Part shown: one piece after another, positions 54,337 through 64,000 of the stretch | How positions within the stretch are numbered: position 1 is the first letter of the stretch | Layout of the letters: each line of letters begins with the position of its first letter | Origin: Leptobrachium leishanense | Taxonomy: Eukaryota > Chordata > Amphibia > Anura > Megophryidae | Reading direction: 5' to 3' | Assembly (NCBI GenBank): GCA_009667805.1 | Contig: CM019067.1 | Location: forward strand, 162,583,049-162,647,048 | Length of the DNA: 64,000 bases | Translations under genes and position numbers: made by a program | Notes under the pieces: generated by a model | Told to the model about the DNA's origin: nothing | Seen by the model: only the letters and a program-made list of their open reading frames with translations | The model's database searches: none

Positions 54337-55739
54337 TGTGGAATAAAATAATAGTATTTGATTAATATTGTTATAATTTGCATGCAATACAATTTTTTGT
54401 CAAGGTTCAGAGATCAGCATTTTTTTTAAATTGTTGGAAGGTTTGGATGAATGAAAACAAGGGGAAAGTCGACCACTTGCCTTTCATTGATTCCATTTAG
54501 TGCAAAGAATTCCCTTTAACTTCACATAATTATCTAAATATGAATGTGCTTACAGGATTACCACTGATGTAACGCTAGTCCCTACAGAGTCACACATTAA
54601 ATATGCATAGTTCCCATGTCTCATACTTAATTTTGCTAGACTAAATTTGAAGATCCAAAGTACAAAGGAGAAAAGGTCTGTAAGAGTAATTATTGCTAAT
54701 CTGGGATTCACTGAGCTTACTAAAGTAATGCTTTCATAGGTTAATGTTACTTTTAAGTATAACGCTAATCTAAACAGACTTTATTGATAATGAGATGCAA
54801 ATATTATGCTAATTTAATATTAGCATGTGACATCAAAGTCTTCAAACAAGCTTAATAATATCATGTCAAAATTAAAATATCATAAAACGACTTCATGTGT
54901 TTTTACCATTAATATAGTAATTGTTATAAGAGTGCCAAAAATGCTTAAAAATCTAATCATTCCCATTTCTTAGAAATTGAATTGCAGCATTGTACATATA
55001 AAAGTAAAGCTGCCAATGCATTGATACCTCTGTGTACCAAAAGTTATTTTGTGTGAAAGAAAAAATTGGTAAGCATCATAAAATAAAATATTAAATAATA
55101 ATAATATTAAAGTGCATGTAGTAGACACATATTTATATATATGCATTCATACACAAAAGTTGGCTTCAATTGACTGAGGAAGCAGAGAACAGGAAGGACT
55201 CCTGGGCGAAACACATCTTGGCGCTGCACGAAAGGACTCGGTGATATAGTCTTGCTTTACATTTGTTTTATGTATTTGATGGAATCATTTTTCTTAAAAA
55301 AAGAACCGCGGCCACATCCAAATTAACTGCACATGGGCATTGTTGAGGTTGAGCCAGTTAAAGATACCTCTGGGCGTCAGATACAGAGCCTGGTCACTGC
55401 TCCTGATTGTGTGAGTTTGTGCAATACAGTAATACTGTTTGTATATGAGTCTAAAGATCTGCACTTGTTCCCCTGTTCTCTTTGAGGTGCAAGAGGAAAA
55501 CAATTGTCTACATATATCCATGGGTGGAGGCAGGAGGGTGGACTTATAAACAACCCCAAAGCAATACAACAGAGAGCCCTGGCAGGCTCTGAGCAATGTG
55601 AGTGGATTATTTGCAAACCTTTGGATATTCATTCTGCTATACAAGTTACACTATATTTGCTTGTATTTCCCATCATGTACAAACGGAGTGATACAATACG
55701 AAAGAAATCTTAACGAATATACATGGAGATAAGTAGATT
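54337..55739. other. AT-rich non-coding DNA
   Basis: No gene recognised. A hammerhead-like core at 55184-55212 is listed separately. Confidence 0.5.
55184..55212 (+). ncRNA. Possible hammerhead-ribozyme remnant (Penelope-type)
   Basis: CTGAGGA (55184-55190) and GAAAC (55208-55212) match the two conserved core boxes of a hammerhead. Between them is a segment with a CAGGA/TCCTG stem, though it is longer and less regular than a normal stem II. A short stem III and cleavage site could not be confirmed. Confidence 0.25.
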
Positions 55740-55759
55740 GAATAATATACATCACATTT

Positions 55760-55985
55760 TTTTTTTTTGGAGAAAGTATTTTTACCAGGAAGGATACATT
55801 GAGATTTCTCTTGTTTTCAAGTATGTCCTGGGTGGCGAGTATGTACCGTTAGGTGTCTTGCCCAAGGACACTTACTGGAGAGGAGCTCTTGCTGGGATCG
55901 AGCCCATGTCTCCACAGGCTCTCTCCATGCAGAGCAGTGATGCTACCTCTATTCCACCCAGCCGGTCACCAGCTTTATTGTGAGT
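55760..55985 (+). repeat. Unclassified interspersed repeat
   Basis: It contains TTTACCAGGAAGGATACATT, GTATGTCCTGGGTGGCGAGT and GTCTTGCCCAAGGACACT, then GGGATCGAGCCCATGTCTCC. Wording of this type is common in vertebrate SINE/LINE repeats. Part of it is shared, reversed, with the hAT element at 32640-32690. The 86-codon frame across it is not convincing as a gene. Confidence 0.45.
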
Positions 55986-57628
55986 AGGTCGCTATAAAAG
56001 CAGATCAATTCATTATATGTGAGAGTTGCTAACACTTACCAACAGCGCTGACATATTGTCACCATTAGCATCTTCTGTAGTCCAAAAGACACCAAGCAAA
56101 TGCAAAATTTAACACTGAATTTTGAAATCTGGTGTTTTTTTCTTAAACATCGGCCTTGGTATCACTCATTATTCTCAGACTGTCATCTTGTTACTATAGT
56201 TTAGTATTTGAGCCAAAACAAGAACAGGTGGTCCAAAAGCTGTCTTCTAAGACCGTTAAGTTACTTTGAAATTCAAATCTTAAATATTTCCATATAAAAG
56301 CCGTTTTTTACGGTAACTGTACAGAACTTTGCTTTTAAGCCATATGGTTATTTACAGTTATTGAAATAATCTTATAGACTCTAATTATCTATTTCCTGCC
56401 ATTGTTTTTATAAATTCATTACCAGTTTATATTGCCACGCACCTCAAACATACTGTTGAAAGATATTAAAACATTTTGTATCTAAAGAAAAAGATGTACG
56501 TTAAAAAATATTCATAGGAAGCAATTATCTGTGTATTTTACTACAAGAAATTACATTTAAGCATCTGTATTCCAGAACAGAGTTACAAACACCAGAAACG
56601 CACTTGATTTTTTATTAGAAATGAAAAAATGAAAAATAGAAATGTATGTAACGGTACTCTTTGTAATACAATAATTCCTTTGTTACTCCCATTGTTTTAT
56701 CTTTATTTATTTATTTTGTATGTGAAGGATCCATATGCTGCAGAGTACACAGATGGGAATTTGGATTATTTCTGATGAGTATCCGCTTCTGTTTGGAAAA
56801 GTGAATTTTCGTATTTAGCAAAGTCTTGGATTTCATTTATTAGGATTATAGATAGCATTTTGTCTTCCACTGCACCTTTTTGTTTATTTTCTTTCTCATT
56901 TCCCAGTGAATTACCACAGTATGTTTCGGTTGTCACTTAGAACTCTGAGATATGTTCAAAATCCACATAAACTGGATAATTCATAACTCAGCTGGACCGA
57001 TAGAAGCTGTGAGTTATGCTTCCAAAATGACTCTCAGCAGAGGGATAAATATGATCTGTTGCTCTGCCAAGGAGTTTCAAAAAGGATATATATGTTGACT
57101 TCTATATTCATGCAATATATTACACTAACAGCTATGAAGAATATTCTGATCTGCTCTTCTTTAAGGTTTTTGAAACCACATGCAAATCTAGAATGCCAAC
57201 CTGCTTTTTTTTTTACAAATCAAAGGTTATTTATATGAGAAGTAATCAAATTACTGTGAAAAGGGATGATTGAAAAACAAAGTTAGAACAGCTTTAATTC
57301 TACATATAAACAAATTAATATTTTCAACACTGAATAACACATTGTAGCTTCACAGTGCTTGTACTACAAATAAAAAAAACAAATCATTTGTATGATGCTG
57401 TGCTCCCAGGATGATATGCACATTCTTATCAGATTAATCAAATGCCTGAGACATGCTTAGATACATATTTATTTTTCTCAAACTTGTTAGAGGATGTTCA
57501 CCAATTACCACAATGTTCTCCAACAATGTTTTGTACTCCTCCCACCAACCATGTTTATAGTTTAGCCTGTATGCACAATTTTGACCGTTCTACTCAATTA
57601 TAGTTCTCAATTTATAGTACCGTGCGAA
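55986..57628. other. AT-rich non-coding DNA
   Basis: No feature recognised. Confidence 0.5.
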
Positions 57629-57754
57629 TATACACTCACAACCACTTTATTAGGTACACCTGTTCTATTGCTAGTTGTTAACACAAATTGCTATTCAGCC
57701 AATCACATGGCAGCAGTTCAATGCATTTAGGCATCTAGATGTGGTGAAGACGAC

Positions 57755-59300
57755 ATGCTGAAGTTCAAACCGAGCATCAGAATGTATAAAAAAGGGGATT
57801 TAAGTGACTTTGAACAGGGCATGGTTGTTGGAGTCAGATGGGCAGGTCTGAGTATTTCAAAAACTGCTGATCTACCATCTCTAGGGTTTACAGATTTCCA
57901 GTTGTGTAGACAAAAATGTCTTGTTAATGTCAGATCAGAGGAGAATGGGCAGACTGGTTTCAGATGACAGAAAGGCAACATTAACTCAAATAAACACTCA
58001 TTACAAACAAGGTATGCAGCATACCATTTCTGAACGCACAATACGTTGTACCTCGAAGCAGATGAGCTACAGCAGCAGAAGACCACACCGGGTGCCACTC
58101 CTGTCAGCTATGACCAGGAAACGGAGGCTACAATTCGCACAGGCTCACCAAAATTGGACAATAGAAGATTGAAAAAACATTGCCTGGTCTGATGACCTTG
58201 AAAGCATGGATCCATACTGCCTTGTATCAACAGTTGAGGCTGGTGGTAGTGGTTTAAAACATAATTTTGCCTCTTTAAAATTAAATGGTAAGACCACATG
58301 AATAGGCCGTGCAATTTTGGGCACCTGTTTCAAAAAAAGACTGACAAGGCTGATAAGCTTAAACCTGTTTTGTTTTAGAAAAATGGCACCTTAGAGGAGA
58401 TCTGATAGCTTTATAAATATATTCGGGGCCATTATAAAGCATTGTCTGGAAACGGATTCATTAATAGGACTATACATATGACATGAGGTCACCCATTTAG
58501 ACTGGACGAAAGGAAATTCAGATTAAAGCATAGGAAATGTTATTTTACAGTGAGACCAATCGACCTGTAGAATTCTCTGCCTGTTGAGGTGGTCGGGTCA
58601 GAGACTGTACAGACTTTTAAACAACGACTGGATGACTTCCTGCAAAAACAGAATATTAAGGGTTATAATATTTAATATGTGATAATGGCTGCTTTATACA
58701 ACTAGAAATCTGACCCTCATTCTGAGGTCAGAAGGAATTTTTTCCCAGTATGCTGCATGTTTGACGAGTGCATCAGACTGTGTTTTTTGCCTTTTTCTGG
58801 ATCATCAGCAGTAGGTGTTGTGTAAAAGACTGAACTCTGTGGACGCACGTCTTTTTTTTTAGTCTCTGTAACTATGTAACTATGTGTATTTGTGTGGGGG
58901 ATATTTTCTTGACACACATTTGGTCTCTTAGTACCAATTGAGAATCATTTAAATCCAAGCCTACCTGAGTGTTGTTGCTGACCATGTCCATCCATTTATG
59001 ACCAGGGAGTACCCATCTTTAATGGCTATTTCCAGCAAGATAATGCACCATGTCACAAAGCTCAAATCATCTCAAACTTATTTCTTGAACATGACAATGA
59101 GTTCACTGTACTCCAATGTCCTCCACCGTCACCAGATCTCAATCAAATAGAGCACTTTCGGGATGTGTTGGAACGGGAATCACATCATGGATGTGCAGCC
59201 GACAAATCTGCAGCATCTGCATAATGACATCATTTCAATATGGACTAAAATCTTTGATGAATGTTTTGAACACCTTGTTGAATCTATGCCATGAAGAATT
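57755..59300 (+). pseudogene. Tc1-type transposase remnant, interrupted
   Basis: Reading across several frames, the N-terminal DNA-binding region (KKGDLSDFEQGMVVG, then LTQINTHYKQGM) lies at about 57790-58020 and the first catalytic Asp region (IAWSDD) at about 58175. After the CR1 fragment, FQQDNAPCH (second Asp, near 59035) and SPDLNQIEH (Glu, near 59145) follow. The catalytic residues are still legible, but multiple frame changes and stops make it non-functional. Normal Tc1 transposases are about 340 residues. Confidence 0.8.
58254..58885 (+). mobile_element. CR1-type LINE 3' fragment nested in Tc1 element
   Basis: Broken frames give VRPH, AVQFWAPV, FRLDERKFRLKHRK and NSLPVEVVGSETVQTFKQRL, the C-terminal part of a CR1-like RT. 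The 3' end has the tandem TAACTATG octamer tail. It is of a different subfamily and much older than the 35-38 kb copy. Confidence 0.7.
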
Positions 59301-59376
59301 AAGGCCATTCTGAAGACAAAATGGGGTCCAAGCCAGTACTAGCAAGGTGTAACTAATTAAGTGGCCAGTGAGTATA

Positions 59377-60426
59377 GATGTTTTGCACAATTTAAGGTGT
59401 CTACCTCTTAATGTGTAAAACACGTCATCCTCAGTGAAGAGGTTAACGCAGCGCTGTCAAATGGAAAGGATCTCAAAGGAGACCCCAACACTGAAAATTT
59501 GATAAGTTTTAAAAGATATTTTAAGGTTCTCGACTCCAATGCTCAGGACCCACTGCCACTAACATGCGATGTTTGCCAGTTAACTGAAGCACAGCAAAGG
59601 AATGATTTGCACAGCACAGTCTATATGGTTTGCTGGTCAGTGATTGCACTATTCAATCTACATTTCCCCAACCGAAGTTCAGATACACTGTCCTCCAGCG
59701 TCCTCCTCGTGTTCCAGTCGGCGCCTGACGATGACGTCATCACACTGAGTAATGTGCAGTGTCTCCATGAACCCAAATCCAACTTTTAAAACCCCACGGA
59801 AATGTATATCAGCGTGTGTGTACTGTAGCTGGGCATGATGGGAGTTATAGCCTGGGTCCCTGGGGTTGGGATAATGGAGTGAAGGGTGGGCCATTATTTC
59901 AGCAAGCCTGACTGACAGGTGTGGCTTTTCGGGCTTGCTCTGTCTTAACATACGGTAATCTGGTGTAAAGTGGAAGAGGGGAGTGTTCAGCATGTGGAGA
60001 GAGCTGAAGGAAAGCAAACTGTTTGAGCGCTGTGAACCACATGATTGCTGTGCTGTGCGGTGAAGATAATAAAAATCTTAAAAGAACTTCACGGTGTTGC
60101 TGTGTTTTAAAGCCCTAGAAGACGTGGCGAAAGGAGATCTGTTACATGGTATTTGGGAATAACCACTTTAAACTCAGTCTTTTAGCGATCGGTGATTATT
60201 CATCTATATCCACTAAAAGCGCCACTGGAGTATTACTATCTGTTTTCCTACATTTAACATACAGCTAACAAGAGTTAAATAATGCCAAGATAAGTAAAAA
60301 TATTTTGTGTTGTGACGTTGTGCATGCAGTAATTCTAATTCTTGCAGTGAGTGGCAAACTAAAGAACTTAATGCCGCCACTGAGGGCGGTGTCAGTAGTT
60401 TTTAAACAAGTTCTCATGTATCAAAA
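59377..60426. other. Non-coding DNA, no feature firmly recognised
   Basis: A segment from about 59824 to 60146 starts TGTAGCTGGGC, ends CTGTTACA and contains AATAAA near 60067, so it is superficially LTR-like. No 5-bp target duplication was found. Confidence 0.4.
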
Positions 60427-61134
60427 TTAACCCCTTAGTGACCAGGTGATTTTACCATTGTCTGTCTGAAAGTACCACTGATGTTTTTTACATTTCTGCA
60501 TTGTTTGTGTTTAAGTCTAGTTTTCCTCTTATTCATTTATGGGTACATATTATATACCGTTGTTTTTGCCTTTAAATGGACTTTCTAAAGATACGATTAT
60601 TTTCATCATATCTTATAATTTACTATAAACAAATTACGAAATTTGATGAAAAAAATGGGAAAACCACTTTTTTCGAAATTTGACCCCCAAAATCTACAAC
60701 CACCAAGAAAGACAATGGCTAAATAGTTTAGAAATGTTGTCCTGAATTTAGAAATACCCAATATTTCCATGTTTTTGCTTTTTAATCCCTTCACTGCTGA
60801 GACGTTTCACCTCTGTGTGCTGAGGTCATTTTGTACGTTATATGTGCTCATCATGTTTAAACATGATTTGAAGTCCTGTTTTATTATACAACACAGACAA
60901 AAATAATTTTTTTAAAAACCCACTTTTTTTCAGTAAACATGGTGTCCAAAGGAACCCCCTGATGTCAGTGCGACACCTGGGGCCCATAAAACCGTCGTTG
61001 GGACCCTGGCCAGAGAGGTGAGTATAGGGAGAAAGAAGGGTTAGAGGACCATGATGTACATGGTACCTCCTTGATCCTTAAAGGGACTTCTTCCCAGGAC
61101 GTACCATGTACGACAGTGGTCTTTATGAGGTTAA
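60427..61134. mobile_element. piggyBac-like non-autonomous element 2 (708 bp)
   Basis: TTAA at 60427-60430 and 61131-61134. The left end is CCCCTTAGTGACC, and the right end on the opposite strand is CCTCATAAAGACC. Compared with 2005-2993 it lies in the opposite orientation. It shares the terminal blocks, the internal block AATCCCTTCACTGCTGAGACG and the subterminal hairpin (about 61050-61116). It is non-coding. Confidence 0.65.
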
Positions 61135-61434
61135 ACAACACACATGGATGTTCTGGCACAAGCTAATGACATCATGTTCTTCACATATAATAGAAACCCA
61201 TCATTCTCTATGGTGCATTACCCTCTGTTTGTTGTTTTTGTAGCCCAATTGAATATAATTATGTGGCATTGAACTTTTAGTTTTTGACTTGGCTTATCCT
61301 AACTTTGATGATCTCTGGTATCCCTTGACTCAGCTCTGTATCATGGATTCTATGATCTGTGCACTGACAGCCTTTCACTATTCTGACTATTAATGGGTTT
61401 TGAGCATTTAACTGGGCTATTATAAGGTCTGATA
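61135..61434. other. Non-coding spacer
   Basis: No feature recognised. Confidence 0.5.
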
Positions 61435-61436
61435 TA

Positions 61437-63087
61437 CAGTCAGGTACAGAAATATTGGGACACCAACACAATTTTAACATCTTTGGCTTTATACACCACC
61501 ACAATGGAGTAGGAATGAAACAAACACAATGTGCTTTAACTGCAGGCTGTCAGCTTTAATTTGAGGGTATGTACATCCAACTCAGGTGAACGGTGTAGGA
61601 CTTACAGCAGTTTGCAGATGTGCCTTGCACTTGTTAAGGGACCAAAAGTAATGGCACAGAATAATAATCCTAAATCAAACTTTCCCTTCTTAATACTTGG
61701 TTGCAAATCCTTTGCTGTCAATCACAGCCTGAAGTCTGGAACGCATAGACATCACCAGACACTGAGATTCATCCCTGGTGATGCTCTGCCAGGCCTCTAC
61801 TGCAACTGTCTTCAGTTCCTGCTTGTTCTTGGGGCATTTTCCCTTCAGTTTTGTCTTCAGCAAGTGAAATGCATGCTCAATGGGATTCAGGTCAGGTGAT
61901 TGACTTGGCCATTGCATAACATTCCACTTCTGTCCCTTCAAAAACTCTTTGGTTGCTTTTGCAGTATTCTTTGGGTCATTGTCCATCTGCACTGTGAAGC
62001 GCCGTCCAATGAGTTCTGCAGCATTTGGCTGAATTTGAGCAGATAATATTGCCTGAAACACTTCAGAATTCATCCTGCTGCTTTTGTCAGCAGTCACATC
62101 ATCAATAAATACAAGAGAACCAGTTCCATTGGCAGCCATACATGCCCACGCCATGACACTACCACCACCATGCTTCACTGATGAGGTGGTATGCTTAGGA
62201 TCATGAGCAGTTCCTTTCCTTCTCCATACTCTTCTCTTCCCATCACTCTGGTTAAAGTTGATCTTGGTCTCATCTGTCCATAGGATCTTGTTCCAGAACT
62301 CTGAAGGCTTTGTTAGGTGTTGTTTGGCAAACTCTAATCTGGCCTTCCTGTTTTTGAGGCTCACCAATGGTTTACATCTTGTGGTGAACCCTCTGTATTC
62401 ACTCTGGTGAAGTCTTCTCGATTGTTGACTTTGACACATATACACCTACCTCCTGGAGAATGTTCTTGAATGATCTGGCCAACTGTTGGGAAGGGTGTTT
62501 TCTTCACCAGGAAAATAATTCTTCGGTCATCCACCACAGTTGTTTTCCGTTGTCTCACGGGTCTTTTGGTGTTGCTGAGTTCACCGGTGCGTTCCTTCTT
62601 TTTGAGAATGTTCCAAACAGTTGTTTTGGCAACACCTAATATTCTTGCTATCTCTCTGATGGGTTTGTTTTGTTTCTACAGCCTAATGATGGCTTGCTTC
62701 ACTGATAGTGAGAGCTCTTTGGATCTCATCTTGAGAGTTGACAGCAACAGATTCCAAATGCAAATAGCACACTTGAAATGAACTCTGGGCCTTTTATCTG
62801 CACAATGTAATTGGAGTAATGAGGGAATATCACACACCTGGCCATGGAACAGCTGAGAAGCCAATTGTCCCATTACCTTTGGTCCCTTAACAAGTGGGAG
62901 GCACATCTGCAAACTGCTGTAAGTCCTGCACTGTTCGCCTGAGTTGGATGTACATACCCTCAAATTAAAGCTGACAGTCTGCAGTTAAAGCACATTGTGT
63001 TTGTTTCATTCCAACTCCATTGTGGTGGTGTATAGAGCCAAAGATGTTAGAATTGTGTCGCTGTCCCAATATTTCTGGACCTGACTG
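61437..63087 (-). mobile_element. Tc1-like element 2 with about 220-bp inverted repeats (1651 bp)
   Basis: It begins CAGTCAGGTACAGAAATATT after TA (61435-61436) and ends AATATTTCTGGACCTGACTG before TA (63088-63089). The terminal inverted repeats run to about 61660 and from about 62864, unusually long for Tc1 and of the IR/DR size class. A transposase gene on the minus strand fills the interior. Confidence 0.92.
61690..62731 (-). pseudogene. Tc1 transposase with one stop and one frameshift
   Basis: The N-terminus starts around MRSKELSLSVKQAIIRL (near 62728), is stopped by a TAG at 62676-62678, then continues in the same frame through the second helix-turn-helix region (RQRKTTVVDDRRIIFLVKK). 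A frameshift near 62440 leads to the catalytic part, an open frame from about 62445 to 61690. There the first Asp is in WTDET, the second in QMDNDPKNT and the Glu in SPDLNPIEH, 34 residues after the second Asp, so the DD34E triad is intact. The enzyme would cut the element ends and reinsert at TA. Confidence 0.9.
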
Positions 63088-63089
63088 TA

Positions 63090-63892
63090 TGTTTCTTGTT
63101 AATATCCTTTCTAGTTAGTAGTCTGGTTCTGCATGTTAGGTATGAAGCCATGACACAGGCAGACAAACAAATAGTGAGAGACTAAAACTACGTATAGCGG
63201 TCTTGTTGTTATATGTTATTAATTGAAATAGGTGTTTGCTAGTCTAATAATAAATATCTAAAATGTTATACCAAGTTTGAGAACAAACATTTCCAAAATA
63301 ATGAATATACATCTGTCAATAAAAAGTACACTACTTTTTGATTTAGAAAAGAAAAACACAGACGTGTAAATTAATATTGAAGTGATTTTTCCAGACATCA
63401 GACATTTTATTTTTCAAACAAGACGGTAGCAGCTACGTGCAATTCTCATCTTAGAGAAACTATACAGCGTATTGTTTCAGTGATAACAATGCAATCTAAA
63501 TATATTCAATATTTTTTGGAGTGATAGTGGTTGCCATTCTAAGATAATTCTGATAACATATTTTAGAAACTTTTGGAATAAGATTTCAGCGATTTTATGT
63601 GAGGTTTTATTCTGTCGCGTTTGAAGTTGCTACGATTTCTAATTAGACATAAAACAGTTTGTTACGATATGGATCATAATATAAATATAACAAATAAATC
63701 AATTATGCTTGCTTTAAAAGAAATGGACATTAAAATGCATAAAAATGTGCACATTCATAGAGTCTACTTATTTTTATGTTTTATAATGGTCTTGACTAGT
63801 TAATGCAAATGACTATGACAGTAAGAAAGCAAGAAAGTTTACATGGACCATCAGTAAATACCTTTAAATTTAGTAAAATGGAAATATTAGTG
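63090..63892. other. AT-rich non-coding DNA
   Basis: No feature recognised. Confidence 0.5.
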
Positions 63893-64000
63893 CAGGGGTC
63901 AGCAATCTTGGCCGTCCAGATGTTTTGGAACAATATTTTCCATGAGGCTTTAACAGCCTAATGAATAACTAAGCATCATGGGAGATGTAGTTCCAAAACA
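63893..64000 (+). mobile_element. hAT-like MITE, left end only (runs off the window)
   Basis: It starts CAGGGGTCAGCAATCTTGG and continues with CCAGATGTTTTGGAAC and CATGGGAGATGTAGTTCC, wording of a common vertebrate hAT MITE. The right end lies beyond 64000. Confidence 0.5.

Larger units (their letters stand above)
57631..59374 (+). mobile_element. Tc1-like element 1, degenerate, with nested CR1 fragment
   Basis: It begins TACACTCACAACCACTTTAT after TA (57629-57630) and ends AGTGGCCAGTGAGTA before TA (59375-59376), so the ends are inverted and TA-flanked. Between them is a decayed Tc1 transposase. A CR1 3' fragment of about 630 bp interrupts it at 58254-58885. Confidence 0.85.

Noticed and set aside
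59824..60146. Possible solo LTR (TGTAGCTGG...CTGTTACA with an AATAAA)
   Set aside because: No target duplication at the flanks, and the terminal match is only two or three bases.
1..64000. Host protein-coding exons, tRNA or rRNA genes
   Set aside because: I looked for conserved domains with flanking splice signals and for tRNA-like box motifs and found none that could be supported.

Overview
No host gene, tRNA or rRNA is recognisable in this 64 kb window. It is a vertebrate intergenic region built almost entirely from nested transposable elements. The mix is Ty3/gypsy chromoviruses of the Tf1/sushi type, a CR1 LINE with an octamer tail, Helitrons, long-inverted-repeat Tc1 elements, several hAT elements with 8-bp target duplications, TTAA-flanked piggyBac-like elements and many MITEs. 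This is typical of an amphibian, most likely a frog; that assignment is inferred from repeat content only.

Layout. 1-18.8 kb is AT-rich non-coding DNA. It holds a piggyBac-like element (2005-2993), a CAGGGTTATTC-type element (from 4172) split by two hAT insertions (4378-5898 and 6458-7676), a perfect 41-bp-arm palindrome (8844-8932), a solo LTR (9575-10487), a LINE 3' end (11290-11655), a 440-bp hAT (12365-12804), and a compound inverted repeat (14991-16517). 18871-21544 is a non-autonomous Helitron containing a minisatellite that is split by an inverted cassette. 23018-31682 is a minus-strand chromovirus (copy 1). A 3.2-kb plus-strand LTR element (25769-29007) sits inside it and carries a zinc knuckle plus a long orphan ORF, but no pol. 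32-39 kb holds a hAT, MITEs, a telomere-like tract and a nearly intact CR1 ORF2.

39174-54336 is a decayed autonomous Helitron of 15.2 kb. Its Rep-helicase gene is interrupted by chromovirus copy 2 (43614-49000, target duplication AGAAG), a 916-bp DNA transposon (49908-50823) and a 2.5-kb cassette (51540-54046, 15-bp target duplication). 54.3-64 kb is non-coding DNA with two Tc1 elements (one split by a CR1 fragment), a second piggyBac-like element in the opposite orientation to the first, and the start of a hAT at the right edge.

Most notable observations. (1) A repeat of roughly 420 bp contains a TATA box, a hydrophobic leader-like ORF and a GTGAGT motif. It forms head-to-tail plus head-to-head arrays that were inserted independently into both Helitrons, each flanked by an exact 13-15-bp direct repeat; this looks like an undescribed mobile element. 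(2) Both LTR families have essentially no leader. Each carries an 11-12-nt stretch just inside the 5' LTR that is complementary to the predicted RNA start, the signature of Tf1-type self-priming. (3) The 3.2-kb LTR element encodes an unrecognised repeat-containing protein whose basic C-terminus is encoded by the LTR.
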